64,000 nucleotides of DNA, from positions 1 to 64,000 of the forward strand of contig JALNQF010000035.1 of the NCBI GenBank assembly GCA_028456385.1, written 5' to 3'. Position numbers and translations under genes: made by a program. Shown here one piece after another: positions 41,678 through 53,478 of this stretch. Position 1 is the stretch's first letter. The number at the start of each line of letters is the position of its first letter. The notes under the pieces are model-generated. The model worked only from the letters and a program-made list of their open reading frames with translations, had not been told where the DNA came from and did not search any database. Source of the DNA: Ophiosphaerella korrae (Eukaryota > Ascomycota > Dothideomycetes > Pleosporales > Phaeosphaeriaceae).

Positions 41678-42918
41678 ATGTCTCCAATTGCTCTCGAGAA
41701 GGAGGACCATACTCGCGATGCCGAGTTCAACAAGGCCATGCACGGCAAGTCGGCTGCTACTCGTGGCGGTATGGCTGCCATGTTGCAGAAGGACAAGGCT
41801 GCCCAACAGGCGGCCGTAGACGAGTACTTCAAGCATTGGGACAACAAAGCTGCTGCAGACGAGACAGAGGAAACTCGCAAAGTAGGCACTGCTACTCTAC
41901 ATGTCATGCCACGCTCGTTTGCTAACAAGCGCAGCAACGACGAGACGAATACGCTACCCTCACAAGGCACTACTACAACCTGGCCACCGATCTGTACGAG
42001 TATGGCTGGGGCCAGAGCTTCCACTTCTGTCGCTATGCCTATGGCGAGTCCTTCCACCAGGCCATTGCTCGCCATGAGCACTACCTTGCGCACAAGATGA
42101 ACCTCAAGGAGGACATGCGCGTGCTTGACGTCGGCTGCGGTGTTGGCGGTCCTGCACGAGAGATTGTCAAGTTTGCAGGTGTCAACGTCGTTGGATTGAA
42201 CAACAACAACTACCAGATCGAGCGTGCCACCCACTACGCAGAAAAAGAGGGCCTTTCAGACAAGCTCAAGTTCACCAAAGGCGATTTCATGGTACGTTGG
42301 CTGTCTTGCTTTCCATGACCCTAACTGACTCGAGTCCAGCAAATGTCCTTCCCTGACAACTCCTTCGATGCCGTGTATGCCATCGAGGCTACCGTGCATG
42401 CACCCTCGCTCGAGGGTATCTACAGCGAGATCTTCCGTGTTCTCAAGCCGGGCGGTGTCTTCGGTGTCTATGAATGGCTCATGACGGATGCGTACGACAA
42501 CGACAACCCCCACCACCGTGAAATCCGTCTCGGTATTGAGATTGGCGACGGTATCTCCAACATGGAGAAGATCGAGGTTGCGCTCAAGGCGATGAAGGCT
42601 GCTGGCTTCGAAATGGAGCACCACGAGGATCTTGCTGAGCGGGACGACCCCTACCCATGGTACTGGCCGCTCTCTGGACAGCTGAAGTACATCAGCACGA
42701 TTGGCGACATCCCCACCATTCTCCGAATGACCAAGATCGGTCGTGGTCTGATTCACAAGTTTGTTGGCGGCCTGGAGATGATTGGGCTGGCGCCAAAGGG
42801 CACCCAGAAGACGGCTGACAGTCTGGCTCTTGCAGCTGACTGCCTCGTTGCTGGCGGTCGCGAGAAGCTGTTCACGCCCATGTACCTGATGGTTGGCAGG
42901 AAACCAGCTGAGGCATAA
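41678..42918 (+). CDS. ERG6: Sterol 24-C-methyltransferase
   Basis: Exons 41678-41881, 41935-42291 and 42340-42918 (introns 53 and 48 bp), giving 379 residues, the family's usual length. The first acceptor is placed at 41934 because it yields [19 protein letters not shown] in phase. The SAM-binding motif [15 protein letters not shown] is near 130. Sterol-methyltransferase signatures follow: [40 protein letters not shown], and a C-terminal sterol-MT domain ending [13 protein letters not shown]. The enzyme transfers methyl from SAM to C24 of zymosterol or lanosterol in ergosterol synthesis, at ER and lipid droplets. Undamaged. Confidence 0.96.
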
Positions 42919-43338
42919 ACGGCAGGTCGTTTACGCTGCTTCGCTTCTCTCTGTCCCGTAGGCGCTATCTTCTTTATTAGTATGGAGCATCGTCTCCGGG
43001 GTTCTGCATCGTCGCGGTGGCCGGCGCGTTATATGAGTGTAATACGTGGTGATGGTAACGCGAGCATAGAATAGAATATAAATCTAATACCCATCTATTT
43101 CGTATCTGCATCGACTTGTCTATCTGGCATGCCAGTGAGGCGAGATTGGCTGGGGGCTGAGGGTTGAGTGCGCTAAGGAGCTTGATGGGCACGGACAGGC
43201 ATGTTGTGTTGAGCTCCCCCGAAGTTGGCCGAAGAAATTGTCGACGGCCAGCCATCAACAACCCAAACACGCAAACCGGGCCATCTCCAGCTCGCGGTCA
43301 TTCACCCACCGCCCTCTACCATCGCCACATCGTCAGCA
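42919..43338. other. ERG6 3' flank and PDB1 promoter
   Basis: 420 bp with no separate gene. The PDB1 leader is C-rich close to the ATG. Confidence 0.5.
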
Positions 43339-44624
43339 ATGGCTGCTTCCCGGCTCCTCCGACCGGCCTCGCGCCTGGTGTCCTCAGCCAGGCCCGCCTT
43401 CCGGCCAGCCTTCCGGCCAGCGGCGCTCACACCCTCAATTGCACAGCGAAGATATGCGTCCGGCCAGAAAGAGATGACGGTGCGCGAGGCGCTGAACGAG
43501 GCCATGGCGGAAGAGATGGAGCAGAACGACAAGGTGTTCGTGCTGGGCGAGGAGGTTGCGCAGTACAACGGAGCATACAAAGTCACCAAGGGCCTGCTCG
43601 ACCGCTTTGGCGAGAAGAGGGTCATTGACAGCCCCATCACCGAGTCGGGTTTTGCTGGCCTGACTGTTGGCGCTGCCCTCGCCGGCCTGCACCCCATTGT
43701 ACGCTCCTCCTGCCGCCGTTGTGCCGTATTCATCACCGTCTAACCAAGCCAGTGCGAGTTCATGACATTCAACTTCGCCATGCAGGCCATTGACCAGATC
43801 ATCAACTCGGCCGCAAAGACGCACTACATGTCCGGCGGTATTCAGCCCTGTAACATCACCTTCCGTGGCCCCAACGGCTTTGCGTCAGGTGTCGCTGCCC
43901 AGCACTCGCAAGACTACACCGCCTGGTACGGCAGCATCCCCGGCCTCAAGGTCGTCGCCCCCTACAGCGCCGAAGACGCAAAGGGTCTCCTCAAAGCCGC
44001 CATCCGCGACCCCAATCCCGTCGTCGTCCTAGAAAACGAGTATGTCACACTACTACACCCATGAATCATGTCTCTGACCCCTCCACCAGACTCCTCTACG
44101 GCCTCTCCTTCCCCATGAGCGAAGCCGCCCAAAAAGACGACTTCGTCATCCCCGTAAGACCCCCCTTGGCCCCTCCCCTCCCTCTCCCCCTCCCTACTAA
44201 CCCCTCCCCCCAGTTCGGCAAAGCCAAAATCGAGCGCCCGGGCAAAGACATCACCATCGTAACCCTCTCTCGCTGCGTCGGCCAATCTCTCACCGCCGCA
44301 AACACCCTCAAGCAAAAATACAACATTGACGCCGAAGTCCTCAACCTCCGCTCCATCAAGCCTCTCGACGTCGAAGCCATCGTCAAGTCCGTAAAGAAAA
44401 CCGGCCACATGCTCTGCGTCGCTTCCGACTTTCCCTCGTTCGGCGTTGGCGCCGAGATCATGGCGCTTACCTGCGAGTATGCCTTTGATTACCTTGAGGC
44501 TCCGCCTGCCCGTGTTACTGGTGCAGAGGTCCCGACCCCGTATGCGCAAAAGTTGGAGGAGATGAGTTTCCCGACGGAGGATTTGATTGCCGATTATGCG
44601 GCTAAGTTGTTGAGGGTTGCATAG
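43339..44624 (+). CDS. PDB1: Pyruvate dehydrogenase E1 beta subunit
   Basis: Four exons, 43339-43698, 43753-44039, 44090-44153 and 44214-44624, join in phase to 373 residues. The first 35 residues ([19 protein letters not shown]...) are an Arg/Ser/Ala-rich mitochondrial presequence. The transketolase-like part follows: [65 protein letters not shown] and TFRGPNG; the C-terminal domain has [11 protein letters not shown] and PTPYAQKLE near the end. Together with E1 alpha it decarboxylates pyruvate in the matrix. An imperfect FRPA duplication sits in the presequence. The last intron has a long pyrimidine tract. Confidence 0.96.
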
Positions 44625-44950
44625 GGGGTGGATAGCGGGGTTGGAGAATGATGGCATATTTTGTGTGAGCGGGTATGTATAGTATAGCACACTACTTTTT
44701 AAATTTCATCGCGGATGGTGGATCCTGTTTTTCTGTGCTGCTTGTGATGTCGGTTTACGTTCTGGATGGGTGCTGCTGGCACATCCCTGGAATATTGCCA
44801 ATATTCTTACAGTAAGGCTGTTGTGTAACAGTGTGTATTGAGCTCGTCAGATTAAGTATAGTCTAGTCTGTCTTGCCAGTACCTTCACTCCCATTCCTCA
44901 AGAATCGCAATCATTTCTATTCACACAAAAGTTCACATATCGGATCCAAT
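44625..44950. other. PDB1 3' flank and HET gene promoter
   Basis: 326 bp. An open frame extends upstream of the HET start to about 44873 but has no ATG before 44951. No other feature. Confidence 0.45.
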
Positions 44951-47091
44951 ATGCCTCAAAACTCCCAAACACTTACCGATCAGTCGATCGCGGTCGCAGG
45001 TAGTTTTGTTCCACGAGATGATGATGGCGCCAATCAGGCTAAGCCGCTCAGCGAAGGTCATGCTCGAACTTCAGAAAGCGAGGCTAGCAAAGCGATCTCG
45101 AAGATTTGCAGTATCTGTGGAGGATTTAAAAATTTTGAAGATTTGAAACTTCCCCTGAGAGAATACAGGACAGGCAAGCGTAAAGGTTGTCCCCAGTGTG
45201 CATTGCTTTTCGACTCCATAATCCACTTCGCCGGAAAATGCGACTTCAGTAACTACACTATATACTTTAAAAAATGTGGAAATTTTCAACTCAGCTGTGG
45301 GATATTGTACCTTGAATACTTTCGGCTCAAAGGTAAGTTCATTCCCTTCCTAGAGTCTTACAATGAGGTGCTGGCTAATCTTTATCAAGGGAATGAGGAT
45401 TTGGCTAGGTCTTCCGCGATAACGCTACCTTTTGTGCGAAGCGAGAAAGAGATATATCCTGATGATCCAACCTGCGACGAAGCGATCCATCCTGCAAGAG
45501 TATGGATAGAGGAGTGTGTCAAGAATCATAAGCTGTGCGCCGGCTTGCCGAATGATCACCTTCCAAAGAGAGTTCTTGAACTGAAGGGGCAAATGGTGTT
45601 TCTCAAAGAGAACAACGAGAGGCAATTACGGGGAAAGTATATTTGCTTGAGCCATTGCTGGGGGCCCCAAAGTCCGACCTTGACACTCACGGGCCGCACA
45701 ATGGGGAAGTTGCTTCAAGGAATACCCATTGATAAGCTCCCTAATACATTTGCTGAGGCCGCTAAAGTTTGCCTGAAACTTGGCATTCACTATCTTTGGA
45801 TCGATGCACTATGTGAGTTAAATTTAGGATAGAATGAGACCCACAAATTTGCTAAGTCAACGAAGGTATACTCCAAAAAGATGCACATGACGATGAAGCC
45901 GACAACGAAAAATCTAGAATCGATTGGGAAGAAGCCGCAGCAACAATGGCCAGCATATATGAGAATGGATTCCTTACAATCGCGGCACTTTGCAGCCAGG
46001 ATAGTGATGCTGGTCTCCGTCCACTGGTAAAAGATACGCCACAAGCAAGTGGTCTGTTCAAGGCTGTGGAGTTACAGAACACCGGGATCTACGTACGGCG
46101 CTTTTATGAGGACTTCAGACCAAAGTCTTTTTATAGAGACCCTGGAATCTGGCCGCTTCTCTCGCGCGCGTGGGTGTACCAGGAACGTCAACTCTCGCGA
46201 CGAATACTATACTTTGGTGTTTCCCAGATTATATGGCAATGCCGAGTGGGTTTCAGGTCCCAGGATGGGACTTACTACCAGAATTGGGGTGATGACAGCT
46301 CGGATATCACAACCCCTTCTCTCCGTATATTCGGCACTGGCCTAACAGATCCGGATCAGGCCTGGAGGAAAGCTGTAATGAACTACTCAGGCCTAGCCTT
46401 GACTTACGAACGCGATCGACTCCCAGCAATTGCCGCCCTAGCGGCAAAAATATATCAAATTAAGAGAGGGTCGGATACGTACATTGCAGGGCTTTGGAAG
46501 AATAGCTTGTTATTTGATATGGCGTGGACAACAGCATCCGGTTACGATAGACGTGGTGACGCACACAGTAATTTACCCTCCTGGTCTTGGGCATCAAGTA
46601 ACGCTGAGGTTGTATATCCTTTCGGAGAATTTCACATCGCCGCAGGCGTCCAATTAGTCGAGCTCAAATACACCCCTTCTGGGCCTCCTCAGATCGGGCA
46701 TGTCACGGACGCTTCGATCACGATAAAAGGGCCTGTCTTGCAAATCGAAACGGACCCTGAATCCGACAATCCGAAATACCCATTCAAATTACATATTCAC
46801 CCAGACCCAACTATCACAGTCACTGCTTTTGGCGATGGATACTCTCCATTTGCCGAATCATTGATGCGAACTCCAAAAAAATGCAAAGCATTGATTCTGT
46901 ACCGACGACGACATGCAAAGGGCTTAGATGCACATTGGGGAATAATATTGGGTGAATCCACACCGGGGAATTTTGTGCGGGTAGGAAACGTGACGATAAA
47001 GCCTGTCCTTGAGGGGAATGTACGTGAGGTTTCTCGGCGCCTGGCCAACTATATCGCTATGTTGCCTGTAGAGGAGGTAAAGATTGTTTAA
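44951..47091 (+). CDS. HET-domain protein, intact
   Basis: Exons 44951-45812 and 45866-47091; the 53-bp intron lies inside the HET signature, and splicing creates YLWIDALCILQKD exactly. The product is 695 residues. The N-terminus has a CSICGGF...CPQC zinc-knuckle-like pair near 55-85. HET motifs are complete: YICLSHCWG near 230, LWIDALCI near 285, ASIYENGFLTIAA near 335, RAWVYQERQLSRRILYF near 405, and the C-terminal LPSWSWAS near 545. HET proteins trigger heterokaryon incompatibility and programmed cell death when partners differ. The specific partner is unknown. Its last codons and 3' flank are duplicated at 49096-49347, evidence for a former second copy. Confidence 0.9.
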
Positions 47092-47343
47092 ATGGTCTTT
47101 CGGCCTGGGGCATATATCCCATTATCTCTGATTTCACACCCTCGGGGCGCATGTAGTTCAATTGAAAAGAGGAATCTAGAACTACGAATATCAAATATCC
47201 TGTCAGCAGGAGGGTAATACGTTGTTCGCAAGGGTAAGGTGTCGTTCTCGAGGCTAAGATATTGTTCACGAGGCTAAGATGTTGTTCTCGAGTGGATTGA
47301 GGTAAATACATGTTTGGTGGATAACTACAGTCTGTCGATATTA
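47055..47343 (+). repeat. Direct repeat, copy A: HET 3' end and flank
   Basis: Covers the last 12 codons of the HET gene and 250 bp beyond. It matches 49096-49347 in the same orientation, from CGCTATG(T/C)TGCC through GTCTGTCGATATT. Copy A has an extra tandem run (GTTCTCGAGGCTAAGAT-like units at about 47230-47300) that copy B lacks. Confidence 0.88.
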
Positions 47344-49095
47344 CTCAAGACCATTTGTAAAAGGTACATATTCTGCATACACAGTATTTGAGGAAATAAG
47401 TCTAGAATCTGTGGTGTTGTGTCAAACGTTCCAATTGAAGCAGAGGTGAGTCGCACAGTCTTCATCAAGCTGTAGACAGAAAGGAGCAGTCTGATAGATT
47501 CCGTGTTCTGGGTTCGCTCGCTCCTCTCCTTAGAGATGAGAACATGCAGGGTACACGCCATGGCGACGGCTTCTGCTTGAATAACAGGAAGGCGTGCAAC
47601 AGCGCCATCGCCAGGAGCGCAACAGCGTCATTGCCAGGAGCCTTTGGCCCCTCGCCGATTATTTAAAGCTCTCTTCCCCTCCTCTCACCTGACTTTCTTT
47701 CTCTCTACATACAAGTAAGTAATCCCGTCTTTTCTTTTGCTGATAGCTTGTGTAGGACCGAGTGACTGGAGCTGCAAGTCGAGGGATCCCCTTCGGGCTG
47801 GATTCCCATGACGCTTCTGTTCCCAAGGCCCCTAGATTAAAATAGCTGGTGGTAGGCAGGCTTCTCGTTCCCATGAGATTTCTGTAGGCCACGCGGATTT
47901 TCTGTCCTGTGTAAAAAGCTGACATCTTTCTTTCGTGAAGAGTAACATAAATGTTCTGTACATAGTATAGCTCTCTAACAATAGACGCACTCGATTTCAT
48001 CATCTCTCCTTTCTCCTTGCATGCCATCTTCTCTTTCCATTGTGGTTCAGTGAGGTTATAGGCTCAGATTTTGCTCGTACAATTCATCACTGCCAATGCA
48101 CTCTGCATGCACATAGAAAGCAGGAGCTACAGTGTGCATCAGACACGAAGTCATCATCACAAGAAAGTAGACCGGAGTTGCTTCTAATAATTGTTTGCGT
48201 AAAAACTATTATCTTTGCAAAGAAAGAAATACAGCTGTAGCTGGTAAGCGGATTTTCTGTCCCAAGGAGAGAAAGTTTGCTCGGAGCGAGGGGAACGGTA
48301 CTTGAATAGGTAGCAGAAGTGCGCCAAGCTCAAGGAATATGGATTTCCCTCCCCGCTCCCCACTACCCGAAGAAGTCGGTTTATCGTCTGAGCAAGACCA
48401 TAATGCAGTGCTGCTTGGGTGAGTTGTGGCAGTGCAAGAATGAGCCAATGGAGTCGCAGTTAAGCTTGACGAATTTTTGCTGGATCCACGGGAGACGTTA
48501 TTACCCACCCCATAGTAAGGTAACCCCCGCCCACATAAGGACAACCATTGCCTCATACAGTAGAGCGGCTGCAGCTACCAGCGGACCATCGTGAGCCTTA
48601 GTAAAATAGCAGCTTGGCTATGTCTACGGGGTTTCGAGGCACCTGTATTGGTGATGTAATATTGGAACTAAGGCGCGTGTTTTTGGTGTTGAGGCACGTG
48701 TTTCTGGTTTTGAGGCGCGAGCATTTCGATGTACCTCGTGATCTAGGGATATAATACAAAATACTATACGCTCCAGAGACGCTGCGGCGCCGTGGCGCTG
48801 ATAGCTGCAGTCTCTCACGTGCCGCTTTACTATGTGAGGTTTGGTTGCCAATAGGGGGGTGGAGATTACCTTACTATGGGGGTGGGTAACAACATTTCCC
48901 CCCGAAAATGGGACCACTTAATCCTAGACGAGCTCAGGAACGAATTAGAGATACCCACGCAGGCTCGCGGCGAGCTCAGGCTTGCTTAGCCACAGCTCAT
49001 GCTGCTTACTTACTGCTCATGTTACATCCCTGCTTAACTCAAGATCAAATCCGGAAAAAGCTTTGTGTGAGCGTAGCTTTCACTTAATTGTCAAC
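47344..49095. other. Region between the HET 3' direct repeats
   Basis: 1.75 kb with no gene I can support. A 24-bp unit (GCAACAGCG(C/T)CAT(C/T)GCCAGGAGC) is repeated twice at about 47597-47645. TTATTTAAAG near 47660 followed by CT-rich sequence and GTAAGTAA looks promoter-like but leads to no frame. 48498-48892 is a MITE-like element. A 122-codon minus-strand frame (47659-48027) has no recognisable content. Confidence 0.45.
48498..48892. mobile_element. MITE-like element with 35-bp inverted ends
   Basis: The left end GTTATTACCCACCCCATAGT and the reverse complement of the right end GTTGTTACCCACCCCCATAG match over about 35 bp with few differences (continuing AAGGTAA.C.CC.CCC). The inside has no coding frame and includes a 21-bp tandem repeat (GAGGC(G/A)CGTGTTT(T/C)TGGT type) at about 48660-48720. 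No clear target duplication is visible, so the exact ends are uncertain. Confidence 0.7.
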
Positions 49096-49347
49096 CGCTA
49101 TGCTGCCCATAGAGGGGGTAAAGATTATTTAAACGGTCTTTCGGCCTGGAATGTATAGGGCAAGGTCAACGATTCAATATCTCACCATCTCTGATTTCAC
49201 ACCCTCGAGGCGCATGCAGTTCGATCAAAAGGAGGAACCCAGAACTAAGAATATCAAATATCCTGTCAGCACGAGGGCAAAATGTTGTTCTCGAGTGAAT
49301 TGAGGCAAATGTGTGTTTGGTGGATGACTACACAGTCTGTCGATATT
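49096..49347 (+). pseudogene. Copy B: remnant of a second HET gene 3' end
   Basis: Reads MLPIEGVKII-stop, a diverged version of the HET C-terminus MLPVEEVKIV-stop, followed by flank resembling copy A. Nothing upstream in copy B resembles the rest of the gene, so only the 3' end of a former tandem copy survives. Confidence 0.75.
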
Positions 49348-52075
49348 GGGAGCTTTCGCTGTATTGTAGAAGGTTTGATGAGTATGAGATAAAACATGGG
49401 GATTTATTCACTGGGAGGGGATTTTCTTTTCGCTGGCCTGGCAACTTGAGCTGATATGCGGGAGCGCGCAAGAGTAGGATTGGGGTCAACGATCTCACGA
49501 GAAGTGGGCATTGTTTTTCGGCAGTAACGCTTTCATAATTTCTGGAGTATGGATTTTTACAGAGGGGCTGAATCCTCAAGATATTGCAAAGAAGTTGCGA
49601 AGTGACACAGCTTTGACGCGCTGTGACAGTGACTGGTCACCATGCAAGCGACATCCCCGCCTGACCTGTGCAACGTGAGACGGCATCTATATCTGCCCCT
49701 AAAGCTTTGTTCTAGGGGCTACGTCTCTGGGTGAATTGCACCCTCTATCTAGCTCTGTGCAATTTGATCTTGGTCATGCCCGTGAGCTTTGGAAAATCGA
49801 TTCGGCTTCTGGAAGCAAATCAGGCAGGGCTCCGCAGCACTCGTATCAGCAACACCTAGTTGCTAGATATACCTGAGTGACATCTATGTTGTACTTGGCG
49901 CCATGTGGCAACCTCATCGCTATAGGGCGATCCGTCAAAAGGCCATGTGGTAGCCACAGCGTAGAAAAGGGGTAGCAAGGCGACAGATGTTTCGTCTACA
50001 CTTTTGAGGTCGTGTGTGACAGCCGCCTGGCCGCAGCCACAAAGTTCGGGCCTGATCATGCACGATTCGTCGATGGGTACGGGGTGTTTGCTTTTTCATA
50101 TGGGAAACCCGATCTAAGGGGCATCCGGGGAACGACACAGCGTAAAGGAGGTCTTGGAGAGCTCAATCTTCGCTAGCTTGATGATATTCAAGACCGAGGA
50201 ACACCGAAGGAAGACATGGTGTTCAGAATTTAATATGAGGTTGGATAGAGTAGGTAATGATGCGCTGGCGCGTATCGCGTCTGTAAGGGTGTGCACTGCC
50301 GCTGGATTGCCGTGATTGGGGCCATGGGAATCTACATGGCTTGACCTTTAGGACTTGAATATCGTGTCACGAAAGACTGCCTTGCAGATGGAGTAGGTTG
50401 TCGACCGCCGAGTAGCCACGGCATGTACCGGCGCGTAGTTCAATGGTGAATGCATAGACACTGTTTCTTTAGTATCTCCGATGTTGGAAGACATAATTTC
50501 CATATTGGACCGTTGCTGCATAACACTCATACGTCAACGTATGCAGACTTATTCTGTGTTTTCAGGACCATGCGCCTGGGTTAGGTCTCGAAGGCAATAC
50601 TCACATAAGCCTAGCCGGCGTAGCCCGCGTGAACAATTCTTCAATTATGTCGCGCAAAGAGTTCTAGAATGATACCAACCACTCAGCACAAACCACTCAG
50701 CGACGGTAGCGAACCAAGGCTAGCGTTCGGCCGGAGGCGCCCTATGCCAACCTCTGCTCCAACTGCCAATTGCTTTTCACATCGCAGCTACCGGTACGCC
50801 TCATACAACCAAGAAGAACGTATGTTGATTGTATGATTAGTCTATGCACTGTTCAGAGGCTGCACATGAAATCCTTAGGCACATTGAGTCCTTAATGCCC
50901 CAGCAAACGCTTGCCCGCAGAAGAAACCTCATTGTACGACAATTCCTAGGTAGTTTGACTGGGCATGTCGGTTCGTGGCTTGCATGCCACGAGGCGCAAG
51001 GCTATTTCCCCTAAGCTTGCTTGGTCAGTCTGCACGATACCGCCTGGGCATAAGCATCCCGATCTCGCAGAATTCTAGGCGAAATGTAGATCGAGTTTGT
51101 TCTAGTCTCTATCGCAAGAGACCTATTACCTGTTCGTCAGAGTTCACATTCTATTCATTTTACAGCGCAGATGGCCTTTTCCCGGGTGCACCACTAACCT
51201 CCCCACCATGATCCCGCATCAGTAGAGAAGGCTTTTGGCTGAAAGTGGTCTGGTGCACACTGAGCCTTGCCCTATTTAGTCCACCGTCTGGATTTTTGAA
51301 AAGGGCACAAAGTTGATTCAATACAATACCCTTTTGGCGAAGGCAGTCTAACCTATGCCAGTGGATGACAAATGTTTCACCGTGTTCGGAGTGGCCCGAA
51401 TGAGCTGAGCATCTACGGTAGGAAGTTATTATTGCGCTAATATCCTACGACTCGCTACAGAATGCCTTCTCAGACGTGACCTGAACCTTTTGGCTTGCAA
51501 ATAGGCTGGTCCTGATGTGGATGAGATGCGAACCATTGGCTATGCTGTTGCAGAAGTGGGTTGACTTATCAACCCAGCTGAACCGTTCACCATTGCTTGC
51601 TCATTCATTGTTTGGTGTCAGAAACCCTTTCTTCATGGGTGACCTGGTTCATCGATAATGTAATGGCGAATCGCAACAATTCCTTGGATGCCCGATTAGA
51701 ATTTGTGCATGCTCTCGGCGCCTCCCGATTATGAGCGGAGATCGTTATTTCGAGCCGAAGTCATGAGATCAAACAATGCATCGGTCATATATAGACTCAA
51801 TGCTTTCATGCACGATACCCAACGGCTCCTTCAACTGCAACGCAACCGCTCTTTGGGCCTGGCCTTACATTGCCATTTAACGGGAACAATACCCGAGAAC
51901 ATACACGAAAGAGACTACTTATAACTGACTACCAAAGGTACACAAACATCTTGGACACTTCATCCCAGCAAGGCTGGTTTGCCCATGATATTGGCACACT
52001 TAGAAGATTTCTATTCAAATATCTGACCTTTCACGCAAAACACGAATCGAATCATATGGTTATATCAAGATAATC
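49348..52075. other. Long gene-poor intergenic region
   Basis: 2.7 kb with only short, overlapping frames on both strands (at most 83 codons) and no motif. No tRNA-like structure, array or clear repeat seen. Confidence 0.5.
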
Positions 52076-53478
52076 ATGTCTGAAGCCGGCCAGGTTTCAG
52101 TCTTCTTTAATTTACCTTTGGAGCTTCGCGAACAGGTATATAAAATTGTGTTAAGTTCTCCTACTTATGGTCGCGGTATCCTGCAAACGTGCCTGGAGAT
52201 TTTCAATGAAGCCCACAAGTTTTTGTATCAAAGGCCACTGAAGTTCCGAAGTCAATATTCATTTTACTCTTGGTTGGAAAAGGTCTCGCCTAATGTCCTT
52301 GCGAACGTCTCGGAAATCTCCCTTAACATACAAGAAGTCGATCTCAAGTCAATACTCAACTCAGGAATGCAATCAGCTTCGTCGTCACGACTCCGGACAC
52401 CTCAGCTGTACGAAGCGGAACTAGAAAGGCTTGAGAAAGCTCTGAAAAGGATTACCAAGGTCAAAACTTTGACAATATGTGCGATCTCTAGTCAACAAAC
52501 CTTCCAGTATCGCGACCTCATGGCAGGCCTTTTACAACTGATAAGTTCAACACAACCTAAACTTATAGGGCTGAGACTGGAGGGCGACTTCCAACACCAA
52601 CAGCTTGGATTTCTACACGGGTTGACACACCTTGAATCCTTCTCCTTCGATGGCTTTTCTTCATCATCACCTGTCGCCACTGCTGGTATCTTATCAACAC
52701 TTCATCATCTCAAAGATATATCCATTACTCCACATCACACAATACCGGCTCCCAATCCCTGCCTTTTAGGTGGGCTCATGATTAAGCAGCCCGGGTTCAC
52801 GGGAAGCGTTATGGGTCCTGATCCTTACCTGGATTATGGTCCTGCTTCTTCACTAACCGCAAGTTTGACGGTAAAGGTTCTTGAATCTCTGCGTACCCTC
52901 AGATCTATACAAAGGATCTCCATAAATATATTACATACTCCAGATACGAACACGCTAGAGTCGTTGAAGGAGCTCCTTGGAAACCTTTCAATTCAACGAT
53001 TGGAGCTTGATTGGCCCAACCTTGATCCTCGTGTTCTTGGTCAGTACCAGCTCCTGGGAGGAAGTCTAAAGTCTCTTTGGATTAGAGTGAATAGTGAGGC
53101 GGATGCCCTAGAGCTACTGTGCTTCGTGGCGAAAGGCCGAGAGCTCGGAGACATTTTTCAGCTGAGAAAGTTGGTGCTTCTCCGCTCCATGGAAATATAT
53201 GCAAAAGTCAGCGAAAGGAATCTTAATAAGGAAGACGGCCCAACACAAATCGAGCCTCTAGAATGCAACGTAAGTTCTCTTTCCGCACGCCGCGTGCTTC
53301 TACTGGTATGAGAATGCAAATTCAACAAGCAAAACCCATCGTTACTCCTTATACTTTGCTAACGACTTTTGCCTAGAATGAGGCTACCGCAGATTCATAT
53401 GGAACAAAAATTATTACAATAAAGCGTCGACTCCATCAATTTGGCATAGGGGTGGCATGGTGCACGGAGAACCCCTGA
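52076..53478 (+). CDS. F-box/LRR-like protein of unknown role
   Basis: Exon 1 is 52076-53269 and exon 2 is 53377-53478, split by a 107-bp intron with GTAAGT donor, a TTTGCTAACG branch site and CCTAG acceptor; the product is 431 residues. Without splicing the frame closes at 53311. The N-terminus FFNLPLELREQVYKIVL is the F-box-like opening common in large fungal families of this type. The middle has regularly spaced leucine patterns (LTHLESFSF, LKDISITPHH, LRTLRSIQRISI, LSIQRLELDW, LKSLWIRV) as in LRR proteins. Such proteins often act as substrate adaptors of SCF ubiquitin ligases or are lineage-specific with unknown role. I cannot tell which. Confidence 0.68.
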
